Part shown: positions 1 through 8,071 of the stretch, piece after piece
Position numbering within the stretch: the first letter of the stretch is position 1
How the letters are laid out: each line of letters starts with the position of its first letter
Origin: Bacteroidales bacterium
GTDB lineage: Bacteria > Bacteroidota > Bacteroidia > Bacteroidales > JAADGE01
Reading direction: 5' to 3'
Length of the DNA: 19,561 nucleotides
NCBI GenBank assembly: GCA_029932445.1
Contig: JAOZQB010000027.1
Coordinates: 1 to 19,561, forward strand
Notes under the pieces: model-generated
Told to the model about the DNA's origin: nothing
Database searches by the model: none
What the model saw: the letters and a program-made list of their open reading frames with translations, nothing else
Program-made: the position numbers and the translations under genes

Positions 1-1194
1 GCCGCTATCGGTGTTTCACATATTGTGCAATCGACGAGAGCCGGTGCCGGTTTCGGATTTGCACTTATCTGGGTGATTATTTTTGCAAATTTGTTAAAAT
101 ATCCCTTTTTTGAATTTGCACCGCGCTATGCTGCATCAACCGGTGAAACCTTAATTGACGGATATAAAAGATTGGGAAAATGGGCGGTTTGGCTCTATGC
201 CGTTATAACTGTTTTTACCATGTTTTTTTTAATGACAGCCGTAACTGTTGTAACTGCCGGAATTTTTGCAAATGTATTGCACAGCAGTTTACCGATTTAT
301 CAATGGGCAATTATTATAATTCTGATTTTAGCTGCAATTGTTGTTATCGGAAAATATTCTGTTATTGACAGATTTGTTAAGATTATTATCGTTTTATTGG
401 CAATTTCAGCAATCATTGCCGTTATTTCTGCTTTCTCATTAGGTTATCATCCGAAACCCGAATATACACATACCTTTAATTGGATTACGGATATCGGATT
501 TTTATTGGCATTAGTCGGTTGGATGCCGACTGCTATTGATGTTTCCGTATGGCATTCGGTTTGGACAATTACTAAGAAAAAGGAAAGCGGTTATGCACCG
601 AAGTTGAAAGAATCACTTTTGGATTTTAATATCGGCTATTTCGGAACGGCTGTTTTATCAATAATTTTTTTATCATTGGGGGCATTAATTATGTACGGTT
701 CCGGAGAAAGTTTTTCGGACAGCGGAATTGATTTTGCCGGACAATTAATCAATCTGTTTACAAAAAGTATCGGATCGTGGGCCTATTATATTATTGCAAT
801 TGCCGCATTGGCAACGATGGTCAGTACAACAATTACTTGTTTAGATGCCTATCCTCGTGTTCTTGAACCGACAAGTAAAATTATTATTCCGAAGTTAAAC
901 AGAGAAAAATTTACGAAAAGAATTCGATTAATTGCTTTAGCAATTGTTACCGGAGGAACCGTAATAATTTTTGTTTTTTTTCTCGGAAATATGAAACAAA
1001 TGGTTGATATTGCAACAATTATTGCCTTTCTAACGGCTCCTGTTTTGGGTTGGCTCAATTTGAAAGTAATAAAACTTAATAATGTTCCGGAAGAAGCAAA
1101 ACCGAATAAATTTCTTATTGTTTTAAGTTGGATCGGACTTTTCTTTTTAACCCTTTTCGGATTGTATTTTTTATATATCAGGTTTGTTTTATAG
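1..1194 (+). CDS. Nramp (SLC11)-family divalent metal transporter, N-terminally cut by the window
   Basis: The reading frame is open from base 1 (AAIGVSHIV...), so the gene begins before the window; the GTG at 25 is not its start. The visible 397 residues are very hydrophobic, with about ten membrane segments. The opening stretch, containing STRAGAGFGF and KYPFFEFAPRYA, is characteristic of the Nramp/MntH superfamily (COG1914), whose members import Mn2+, Fe2+ or related metals across the inner membrane. The usual TM6 metal-binding motif MPHN is replaced by MPTAID (visible residues 175-180, bases 523-540), the mark of a divergent subgroup, so substrate identity is uncertain. The TM1 DPGN region would lie just upstream of the window and cannot be checked. 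A YccF gene follows after 60 bp on the same strand. Family assignment is firm; the metal is not. Confidence 0.88.
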   Translation, partial: AAIGVSHIVQSTRAGAGFGFALIWVIIFANLLKYPFFEFAPRYAASTGETLIDGYKRLGKWAVWLYAVITVFTMFFLMTAVTVVTAGIFANVLHSSLPIYQWAIIIILILAAIVVIGKYSVIDRFVKIIIVLLAISAIIAVISAFSLGYHPKPEYTHTFNWITDIGFLLALVGWMPTAIDVSVWHSVWTITKKKESGYAPKLKESLLDFNIGYFGTAVLSIIFLSLGALIMYGSGESFSDSGIDFAGQLINLFTKSIGSWAYYIIAIAALATMVSTTITCLDAYPRVLEPTSKIIIPKLNREKFTKRIRLIALAIVTGGTVIIFVFFLGNMKQMVDIATIIAFLTAPVLGWLNLKVIKLNNVPEEAKPNKFLIVLSWIGLFFLTLFGLYFLYIRFVL

Positions 1195-1254
1195 ACATAT
1201 AGACGCAATTGTTTAATAAGTTTTTTTATTTTTAAAGTTTCAAGAAATAAACAA

Positions 1255-1638
1255 ATGAACACACTCGGAAATATTTTATGGTTAATTTTCGGAGGATTAC
1301 TGATAGCAATCGCTTATTTTTTAAGCGGTGTTGTATTATTAATTACGATAATCGGGATTCCGTTCGGCTTGCAATTATTTAAAATCGGAAGTTTTGCACT
1401 TCTGCCTTTCGGATATAAAACCGTACCGAAAGAAAAACAATCCGGATGTTTATCCGTTATTTTTAATATCCTTTGGTTGCTTACCGGCGGAATTTCATTG
1501 GCATTAACACATGCCGTATTGGCATTGCTTTTTGTAATCACAATTATCGGGATCCCTTTTGCCGCGCAACATTTAAAATTAGCCGGTTTGGCTTTAACAC
1601 CTTTTGGTTTTGAAATTGTTGAAAATATTGAAAAATAA
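1255..1638 (+). CDS. YccF-family inner membrane protein (DUF307)
   Basis: A 127-residue protein made of two similar halves, each with a hydrophobic NILWLxxGG segment, a second segment containing ITIIGIPF, and a closing PFG near residues 53 and 118. This internal duplication is the signature of the YccF/DUF307 inner membrane family, whose function is unknown. The length matches the family. The ATG at 1255 is the first start after the Nramp stop and precedes the conserved MNTLGNILWL opening. It may be co-transcribed with the Nramp-like gene; no clear promoter was seen in the 60-bp gap. No biochemical role can be inferred. Confidence 0.88.
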   Translation: MNTLGNILWLIFGGLLIAIAYFLSGVVLLITIIGIPFGLQLFKIGSFALLPFGYKTVPKEKQSGCLSVIFNILWLLTGGISLALTHAVLALLFVITIIGIPFAAQHLKLAGLALTPFGFEIVENIEK

Positions 1639-1660
1639 AACTAATTATTCTGTATATTCG

Positions 1661-1668
1661 TATCTTTG
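1661..1668 (+). promoter_or_regulatory. Bacteroidota-type -7 element (TATCTTTG)
   Basis: TATCTTTG matches TAnnTTTG exactly and lies 25 bp before the ATG at 1694, giving a predicted leader of about 20 nt. No good -33 TTTG is visible at the usual spacing, so support comes mainly from the -7 match and position. It would give the downstream genes a promoter separate from the Nramp/yccF pair. Confidence 0.55.
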
Positions 1669-1693
1669 AAAAAATTATAAAATCATAAAAATT

Positions 1694-3916
1694 ATGAAGA
1701 AGTTTTTAAAAATATTTTTTTTAATCATAATTCTCGGAGCAGGCGGATTTTGGGTTTATATAAAATTTATTTCACCTGTCGTTATGAAAAAATCAATGAC
1801 AATGATACCTGATGATGCCGTATTGGTTATTGAAACAGAAAATTTGGCAGATGCTTGGACAGAGATAAGTGACAGCAAAGTTTGGAATTACCTTTTAAAA
1901 AATCCGTATTTCAATGATTTGAATGAAGATTTTGATATGCTGAATAAATATTTAAATAATAATAATTATGCAGATTTCATGCTTAAAAAAAGAAGTATGA
2001 TAATGTCTTTGCACATGATTTCGGCAAGGGATTGGGATTTCTTATTTGTTGTTGATTTACAGAATTTGGCACAAATAAAAAAAATCGGTTTAAAAAATCT
2101 GTTAAAAAATGCCGAAGGATATAAAGTTAAAGACAGACCGTATAAAGATGAAACGATTTATGAATTGTCGGATAATACGGATCCTTCATCCGTTATTTAT
2201 CTTATTATCAGCGATAATCAATTGGTTGTAACTTTTACCGGTTCATTAATCGAGAAATCAATAGACCAAAAAGATAATAACTACTGGGAAAATAATTCGG
2301 ATTATAAAAAAGTAACTTCAAAGCTATACGGTGAAGAACTTTTCAGAATGTATTTTAATTATTCTAAGCTGAATGATTTCAGTATGTCGTTTTTAACGGA
2401 AGAATCCGAAACCATTTCGATGTTAAGTAATTCATTAACTTACACTGGTTTTAATATTGACTTGCGAGATGAATTGTTAAGTTTTGACGGTTATACAACG
2501 GTTGATTCAGTCGGTTCTTACGTGAAAGCTTTGGCAAATATAAAACCCGGAAAATTAAGTGCCTGGGAGATTATGCCGAAGCAAACAGCTATGTATTTTT
2601 CAATGGGTTTTAATGATTTCTTCGATTTTTACTATAATCTTACGAAGCAATACGAAGACGGAAATGCTGAAGATATGGAAGATATTAAAGAAAATATTTC
2701 TAAAACGGAACGTTTGCTTGATATCAGTTTACATGATGATTTTTTTAGTTGGATCGGAGAGGAGATAGCAATTGTTAAACTGCGTCCCGGTAAAAGAACG
2801 CGCGAAGAAGATGTTATAATTGTGATTCCGGCAAATGATATTGATAATGCAAAAGACGGTTTGGACAGGATTATGATAAAAGTGAAACGCAGAACACCTT
2901 TGAAGTTTAAGCCCGAAGAATATAAAAATTTCAATATTCAGTCCTTGGAAATAAACGGCTTCTTTAAATTGTTTCTCGGTAAAATGTTTAAAGACATTGA
3001 AAAACCGTATTTTACTTTTATTGAGAATAATGTTGTATTCAGTAATTCATTAGAAAATCTCAAAAGCGTAATTGATTCTTATATCACCGGAAATACTTTA
3101 AATAAAGATATTGATTTTGTGAATTTTAAAGATGAATTTAATAATAAATCAAATGTCACTGTTTTTATAAGAACACCGCAGATATATCAAAATTTGTATT
3201 TTTACAGTAATGCTGTTGACCGAAAAAGCATCAAAGAAAATAAAGAATTTATTTTAAGTTTTGAGAAAATCGGCTTTCAATTGGTTTCCGAAGGCAGTGA
3301 TATGTTTAAAACCTTGTTTCTGGCAAAACACAATCCTGATGCCGTTAAAACGGATGAATTGGAGCAGATGGAAACTAAAGTAACCGAAAATATGTTTCGA
3401 GAAGAAGTAGAATTAAAGATTTTTAAAATTGAACTACCCAAATCTGTAACGAAACTTGATACCATGTACAGAGAATATTATGACGGCGGAGAAAAATTAA
3501 AGTTTGAAGGTTTAATTCATAACGGAGGAATGACCGGAACATGGAAAACATATTATGAAAGCGGAAATATTAAAAGTACGGTTAATTACGATAACGGAAT
3601 GCTGGCAGGTGATGCATGGTTCTATTATGATACTTCCGAAAACACAAAACAAGCGGAAGCAACTTTTGAAAACGACGAACAAAACGGAACCTATTTTGAA
3701 TATTATAAAAGCGGAACTCAAAAAGCAAAAATTGAATATGATGACGATAAAGCTTCCGGTGATGCTGAATTTTATTATCCAAACGGGAAATTAAAAATTA
3801 AAGCCGAATATAAAAAAGGTTTAAAACACGGAAAATGGATTTATTATGATGAAAAAGGCAATCCGGTAGGAAGAGCAAAATGGCGTAAAGGCGAATTGAT
3901 AAATGAAACGGAATAA
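1694..3916 (+). CDS. Membrane-anchored protein with C-terminal MORN-variant repeats (DUF3352-like body)
   Basis: A 740-residue protein with a basic N-terminus and one hydrophobic segment (about residues 5-27) that anchors it or exports it, leaving the rest probably periplasmic. The large middle part begins with a segment around MIPDDAVLVIETENL (about residues 37-51) that resembles DUF3352-type proteins; that match is tentative. From about residue 595 to the end there are about six repeats of 22-25 residues built on YYxSGxxKxxxxYxxGxxxGxW. These are MORN-variant repeats (MORN_2 type), as found in proteins often annotated as YwqK-family antitoxins. No catalytic motif was seen. trmN6 starts 8 bp after the stop, so the two genes are probably co-transcribed. 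The function is unknown; the repeats suggest a surface or scaffold role, and the antitoxin label should not be taken literally. Confidence 0.85.
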   Translation: MKKFLKIFFLIIILGAGGFWVYIKFISPVVMKKSMTMIPDDAVLVIETENLADAWTEISDSKVWNYLLKNPYFNDLNEDFDMLNKYLNNNNYADFMLKKRSMIMSLHMISARDWDFLFVVDLQNLAQIKKIGLKNLLKNAEGYKVKDRPYKDETIYELSDNTDPSSVIYLIISDNQLVVTFTGSLIEKSIDQKDNNYWENNSDYKKVTSKLYGEELFRMYFNYSKLNDFSMSFLTEESETISMLSNSLTYTGFNIDLRDELLSFDGYTTVDSVGSYVKALANIKPGKLSAWEIMPKQTAMYFSMGFNDFFDFYYNLTKQYEDGNAEDMEDIKENISKTERLLDISLHDDFFSWIGEEIAIVKLRPGKRTREEDVIIVIPANDIDNAKDGLDRIMIKVKRRTPLKFKPEEYKNFNIQSLEINGFFKLFLGKMFKDIEKPYFTFIENNVVFSNSLENLKSVIDSYITGNTLNKDIDFVNFKDEFNNKSNVTVFIRTPQIYQNLYFYSNAVDRKSIKENKEFILSFEKIGFQLVSEGSDMFKTLFLAKHNPDAVKTDELEQMETKVTENMFREEVELKIFKIELPKSVTKLDTMYREYYDGGEKLKFEGLIHNGGMTGTWKTYYESGNIKSTVNYDNGMLAGDAWFYYDTSENTKQAEATFENDEQNGTYFEYYKSGTQKAKIEYDDDKASGDAEFYYPNGKLKIKAEYKKGLKHGKWIYYDEKGNPVGRAKWRKGELINETE

Positions 3917-3924
3917 ATACCGAA

Positions 3925-4638
3925 ATGGCAAATTCATGGTTTCAATTTAAAGAATTTAAAATAAATCAGGACAAAACGGCTATGAAAGTAGGTGTTGACG
4001 GCGTCTTATCGGGCGCCGTCTCGCATCTGTCACGATCCATGAATGTTTTGGATATCGGGGCGGGAACCGGTTTGTTGTCCCTAATGGCCGTTCAAAGAAG
4101 CGATGCACAAGTGACTGCTTTGGAAATTGAAAAAAATGCTTTTAATCAATGTGTTGAAAATATTAAATTAAATAAACAAGAAGACAGAATTACGGCTCTG
4201 AATGTTTCATTTCAAGATTATTACAAAGAATGCAAAGAGAAATTTGACTTCATTATATGCAATCCGCCATTTTTTAATAATTCTTTTAAATCACCGGATG
4301 AAAAAAGAAATATTGCACGGCATTCCCATCTGCTTCCTAAAGAAGAACTGATAAAAGGAGTTTCGGAAATATTAATAAAAAACGGTATTTTTTCTGTCAT
4401 TCTTCCGTTTGAATCAGAACTGATTTTTGAGCAAATGTGTAATAATTACGGATTGTTTTGTCGCTATAAATTGATTATTTCTCCGAGAGAAAACAAAAAA
4501 CCGAATCGTATCATTATTGAATTTTCCGGTGAAAAAGAAGAAATTTTAATTGAAAATATTGCAATCCGGGAAAACGACACAAATCAATATACCAAAGCAT
4601 ACAAAAAGCTGACAAAAGATTTCTATTTACACTTTTGA
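3925..4638 (+). CDS. trmN6: tRNA1(Val) (adenine(37)-N6)-methyltransferase TrmN6
   Basis: A 237-residue Rossmann-fold methyltransferase. SAM-binding motif I is VLDIGAGTGL (residues 41-50), an acidic residue ends the second strand (TALEIEK, 64-70), and the catalytic N6-adenine motif is NPPFF (113-117). The N-terminal FKEFKINQDKTAMKVGVDGV segment is typical of the YfiC/TrmN6 family, which methylates N6 of A37 beside the anticodon in tRNA1(Val). The length fits the family. The gene starts 8 bp after the MORN-repeat gene, with no terminator between. The ATG at 3925 is the natural start because the conserved WFQFKEF block follows at once. A related adenine-N6 methyltransferase with another RNA target is possible but less likely. 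Confidence 0.88.
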   Translation: MANSWFQFKEFKINQDKTAMKVGVDGVLSGAVSHLSRSMNVLDIGAGTGLLSLMAVQRSDAQVTALEIEKNAFNQCVENIKLNKQEDRITALNVSFQDYYKECKEKFDFIICNPPFFNNSFKSPDEKRNIARHSHLLPKEELIKGVSEILIKNGIFSVILPFESELIFEQMCNNYGLFCRYKLIISPRENKKPNRIIIEFSGEKEEILIENIAIRENDTNQYTKAYKKLTKDFYLHF

Positions 4639-4662
4639 TTTGAGTTAAATTTTCTATTTTAG
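4633..4662 (+). promoter_or_regulatory. Possible promoter: TTTTG, 17 bp, TATTTTAG
   Basis: TATTTTAG (4655-4662) differs from TAnnTTTG at one position. A TTTTG (4633-4637), overlapping the trmN6 stop, sits 17 bp upstream. The distance to the ATG at 4676 is 13 bp, which would leave a very short leader. The match is imperfect in an AT-rich region, so confidence is low. Confidence 0.3.
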
Positions 4663-4675
4663 CAAAAAAATATTT

Positions 4676-6154
4676 ATGGTCAGTTTAGAAGATTATTTTG
4701 AACAATTCAGAAGAAACATAGTCGGTATTGATACTGAGTTTGAAACACCTTACGGAACTCAAAAACTATTATATGCCGATTGGATTGCCAGCGGAAGAAT
4801 GTATGCACCGATTGAAGATTTGATGAAAAATAAATTCGGTCCGATGGTTGGGAATACCCATTCAGAAGCCAGCGAAACCGGTGTTGTAATGACCAATTTA
4901 TATCATGAAGCAAAACACCTGATAAAAAAACATGTAAATGCTTCCGAAGACGATTATTTGATTACCGAAGGATCAGGAATGACCGGTGCTGCCGTAAAAT
5001 TGCAACGTATTCTCGGACTGAAAGTTCCTGAAAGAGCAAAAAAATATGTAAAAGATACTATTCCCGAAGAAGATCTTCCCGTTGTTTTTGTTACTTATAT
5101 GGAGCATCATTCAAATCATATATCATGGTTGGAAACTTTTGCCGATGTCATTGTTTTGCTTCCGGAAGATGATGAAATGAATTTTGCCGATGAATTGAGA
5201 AAGCAATTGAAGAAATTCGAAAATCGTAAAATTAAAATCGGTTCTTTTACCGCCGGTTCTAATGTTACCGGAATTATTCCGGATTATCACAAACTGGCTG
5301 AGATAATGCATGAAAATAACGGATATGCTTTTATTGACTTTGCTGCTTCTGCTCCATATATAAAAATTGATATGCATCCTAAAAATTCAAAACAAAGTTT
5401 GGATGCAATTTTCTTTTCACCGCACAAAGCACTTGGCGGACCGGGAAGTTCAGGTGTTCTGATTTTTAATAAAAAACTTTACAACTTCAATCAAGCACCC
5501 GACCATCCCGGCGGCGGAACCGTTCTTTGGACGAATCGTTGGAACGAATATGCCTATTTTGATGATGTTGAACTGAGAGAAGACGGCGGTACACCTGCTT
5601 TTCTGCAAACAATGCGGGTTGCATTAACGTTAAAGCTAAAAGAAAAAATGGGATGTGATAATATTATGAAACGTGAGCACCAACTTCTTGATTTGCTTTT
5701 TTCAGAATTTGAAACCATTCCGCAACTTCATGTTTTAGCTGATAAATATCGTGAAAGAATCGGCGCTGTGTCATTTTTTGTTGATAATATTCACCACAAC
5801 TTAATCGTGAAATTATTAAATGACAGATTTGGTATCCAAACACGCGGGGGTTGTTCTTGTGCCGGTCCGTACGGCCATTACCTTTTGCATGTATCTAAGG
5901 ATGAGTCGCATCGAATCACGGACAAAATTAATCACGGCGATTTAACCGAAAAACCCGGTTGGGTCCGATTGTCCGTTCATCCGACAATGAAAGATGAAGA
6001 CCTTTTATTTGTAACTGATGCCGTGAAACAAATAATTTCAAATATTTCTGAATGGGAAAAAGATTATGAATTTGATAAATCATGCGGAGAATTTTTCCAT
6101 AAAGATATTTCCAGACATAAACCGGCAGATTATTTCGATTGGTTTACGCTTTAA
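4676..6154 (+). CDS. Class V aminotransferase-fold PLP enzyme (cysteine desulfurase-like)
   Basis: A 492-residue fold-type I PLP enzyme of the class V aminotransferase/NifS superfamily. Visible features are the cofactor-binding HH pair (residues 144-145), the Asp that contacts the PLP pyridine nitrogen in FIDFAASAPY (D221), the Schiff-base lysine in FFSPHKALGGPGSSG (K251), and a C-terminal RGGCSCAGPYGHYLL loop with C393 and C395. That loop occupies the place of the reactive Cys loop in cysteine desulfurases. At 492 residues it is longer than SufS/IscS (about 400), with an extended C-terminus. It may be a desulfurase, a selenocysteine-lyase-like enzyme or another class V member; the substrate cannot be read from sequence. 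No suf or isc genes are nearby, which argues against a role in a local Fe-S operon. Confidence 0.85.
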   Translation: MVSLEDYFEQFRRNIVGIDTEFETPYGTQKLLYADWIASGRMYAPIEDLMKNKFGPMVGNTHSEASETGVVMTNLYHEAKHLIKKHVNASEDDYLITEGSGMTGAAVKLQRILGLKVPERAKKYVKDTIPEEDLPVVFVTYMEHHSNHISWLETFADVIVLLPEDDEMNFADELRKQLKKFENRKIKIGSFTAGSNVTGIIPDYHKLAEIMHENNGYAFIDFAASAPYIKIDMHPKNSKQSLDAIFFSPHKALGGPGSSGVLIFNKKLYNFNQAPDHPGGGTVLWTNRWNEYAYFDDVELREDGGTPAFLQTMRVALTLKLKEKMGCDNIMKREHQLLDLLFSEFETIPQLHVLADKYRERIGAVSFFVDNIHHNLIVKLLNDRFGIQTRGGCSCAGPYGHYLLHVSKDESHRITDKINHGDLTEKPGWVRLSVHPTMKDEDLLFVTDAVKQIISNISEWEKDYEFDKSCGEFFHKDISRHKPADYFDWFTL

Positions 6155-6225
6155 AAAGAATTATTGAATTAGGCACTTAAGTAATACAAAATGAAAAAAT
6201 AATGAAAATTCTAAACTATGCATAT

Positions 6226-6290
6226 TCTCTGCGATTCTTAGCGTTCTTTACGTGAACGAATCAGATTTATTTCACGCAAAGAGTGCAGAG
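6226..6290. repeat. Decayed inverted repeat of the 'ctctgcg...acgtgaa' type
   Basis: The left arm, from ctctgcg (6227) to acgtgaa (6256), pairs imperfectly with the right arm, from ttcacgc (6271) to gcagag (6290); the left arm carries about 10 extra bases. This lies in the gene-free interval 6155-6630 and looks like an old intergenic repeat copy. Similar 'tttgcgtgaa / ctctgcg' strings are, from general experience, common between genes of Bacteroidota. No coding potential was seen. Confidence 0.45.
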
Positions 6291-6352
6291 ATTTTGCAAC
6301 GCACGGCAAAGAAAACAGGAACTGTTGATATACAATAAATTACAAGTAATAT

Positions 6353-6602
6353 CGGCTATGGTATAGATATTCTTGGATGATTTTGTAATTACTGCGATGC
6401 AGTGAAACAATAGTAACCACAGGTATAACCTGTGGATAATGTACGAATATATACATCAACACCGAAAGGTGTTGAACTCCTATCGGAGTTCTTTTTTATC
6501 TGTCCTATTCCTTCCATAGGTTGCACCTATGGTTACTATTGTTAAATCCCATTCGGGATTATTACTAAATACATATTTCACAGAATATCTAAACCATAGC
6601 CG
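6353..6602. repeat. 250-bp palindromic element: nested inverted repeats and small hairpins (MITE- or REP/BIME-like)
   Basis: The outer arms, 6353-6373 and 6582-6602, are inverted copies (20 of 21 bases match). The inner arms, 6406-6424 and 6525-6543, are inverted copies of aacaatagtaaccayaggt (18 of 19 match). Between and around them are compact perfect hairpins: actgc/gcagt (6391-6403), ccacaggt/acctgtgg (6417-6435), caacacc-GAAA-ggtgttg (6457-6474), gaactcc-tatc-ggagttc (6474-6491), ccataggt/acctatgg (6514-6532) and aatccc/gggatt (6545-6560). It carries no open reading frame and lies between convergent genes. The structure suggests a non-autonomous mobile repeat or a composite of REP-like hairpins; a RAYT remnant lies elsewhere in this window. 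Confidence 0.7.
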
Positions 6603-6630
6603 TAATTTCTAACTGCTTAATTCAAAAGAA

Positions 6631-8010
6631 TTATTTTATTTTTATCACTTTTCCGTATATAATTAAAGAAATTGCTGCAAACAAAGCAATTCCGGCAAAA
6701 TAATACCAAATATAATGGGCATGAACGGATGCTGCTTGCCAAGCTTCATGTGTATCAAATAAATTCGGATCCGGACAATATTTATTTAGTAAGAATCCTG
6801 AAATCCCAAATCCCAAAATAGAAGAAATGAATGAATGTAAATGGCTGAATCCCAGAAACAGACCTTCTTCACCTTTAGGCGCCTGCAAAGAAAAAAGTTC
6901 CAAATAACGCGGTGAAATAAAGGATTCTGCTATGCCTTGAAAAATAATACCGATAATCATCATCAAAGCAATCGGATGGATACTCATAAATCCCAAATTG
7001 ATATCATTGCCGCCGAGTAAATTTCCGGATGCCATAAGCAGTGCAGAAACCGGCATAATAAACATTCCTATCGTCATTGAAAATATTGAAGTTTTTTTGC
7101 GCATTAATTGTGTTATCCAAGCAACACTTAAAACTACGACTAAAGGATTCACATTTGCGTACCACGACGGTGATGCATTTTCACCGGCCATTCGTAAAAC
7201 ATATTTTGGCATGGTGGCATATAATTGGTGTTGAACAATCCAAAATCCGCTGATTATCAGTATCAGAATAACTAATCTTAAATTCGAAACAACTTTGATT
7301 AAAGCACTCCAAATTTCTTTGAATGATTTGCCTTCTCCCGTATGTTTTGCACTTTTATAGAATAAAAAAATCATAATTAATGCAAGTAAAGTCATTCCGG
7401 CTGAAAAATAATTTAAATTTATTAATCCGAGATTCCCCATGTTTTCTCGTAATGGTTTTACAATGGTTTTTCCTGAAAATGCTCCGATATTAACCATCAT
7501 ATAAAAGACAGAAAATCCGCGTGCTCTGTTAGCTTCAGTTGTTTCTTTTGCAATTGTACCGGTAATTACGGATTTTATAAACGACCCGCCTACCATGATT
7601 ACTAACATAACCGGAATAATGTAATATTTTTCTGAAGACGTACGGATGCCTTTGTAGATAACTTCTTTACCGTATTCAGCCAATCCTTTGGCTTCCAAAA
7701 TTCCGGGTAATAATGCAAGCCCCAAGTAACCGATAGTTAAAAGTGTAAATGCAAGTAATAATGATTTTTTAAAACCGATTTTATCAGCATAGGCACCGCT
7801 GAAAGTCGGCAGGAAATATAAGCCCCCGGAGAATACACCGGAAATGATACCCGCTTCAATATCAGAAAAACCCAATATTCTTGAGAGATATAGAGTTATC
7901 ACAATAAAAACACCGTAATAGGCAGCTCTTTCAAGCAATTCAACACTGTTTGCTACCCAAAATGCTTTGGAAAATTTTATTTTTATTTGTTTCTCTGAAG
8001 CCATCCTCAT
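6631..8010 (-). CDS. MFS transporter, POT/PTR-like
   Basis: A 459-residue polytopic membrane protein with about 12-14 hydrophobic segments. Near the N-terminus is ELLERAAYYG (residues 24-33), which carries the ExxER motif of TM1 in proton-coupled oligopeptide transporters. The loop after TM2-TM3 contains GAYADKIGFKKSL, the MFS A-like motif. Together these indicate a POT-like major facilitator that uses the proton gradient to move small peptides or similar solutes; the substrate is unknown. Two Met codons lie at the start (8010 and 8004); the first is used here, but the second is nearly as likely. It is the last of four same-strand genes and follows the sulfotransferase gene after 61 bp. TATCTTCG, one base off the -7 consensus, lies on the minus strand at 8040-8047. 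Confidence 0.85.
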   Translation of the reverse strand: MRMASEKQIKIKFSKAFWVANSVELLERAAYYGVFIVITLYLSRILGFSDIEAGIISGVFSGGLYFLPTFSGAYADKIGFKKSLLLAFTLLTIGYLGLALLPGILEAKGLAEYGKEVIYKGIRTSSEKYYIIPVMLVIMVGGSFIKSVITGTIAKETTEANRARGFSVFYMMVNIGAFSGKTIVKPLRENMGNLGLINLNYFSAGMTLLALIMIFLFYKSAKHTGEGKSFKEIWSALIKVVSNLRLVILILIISGFWIVQHQLYATMPKYVLRMAGENASPSWYANVNPLVVVLSVAWITQLMRKKTSIFSMTIGMFIMPVSALLMASGNLLGGNDINLGFMSIHPIALMMIIGIIFQGIAESFISPRYLELFSLQAPKGEEGLFLGFSHLHSFISSILGFGISGFLLNKYCPDPNLFDTHEAWQAASVHAHYIWYYFAGIALFAAISLIIYGKVIKIK

Positions 8011-8071
8011 ATATTTTGTGTTTTATAACATAAAAGCAGCGAAGATATTATAATTTTTCTAACTGGAAAGT

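Noticed and set aside
849..1262. 137-residue frame antisense to the Nramp-like gene
   Set aside because: It is a shadow of a strongly family-supported gene and has no domain signal.
3582..3782. Frames overlapping the MORN-repeat coding region (both strands)
   Set aside because: Repeat-rich coding DNA keeps alternative frames open; none has a motif or ribosome binding site of its own.
6545..6560. aatccc-attc-gggatt as a terminator for the aminotransferase or MFS gene
   Set aside because: The stem is short and has no T run; it fits better as part of the 250-bp palindromic element.
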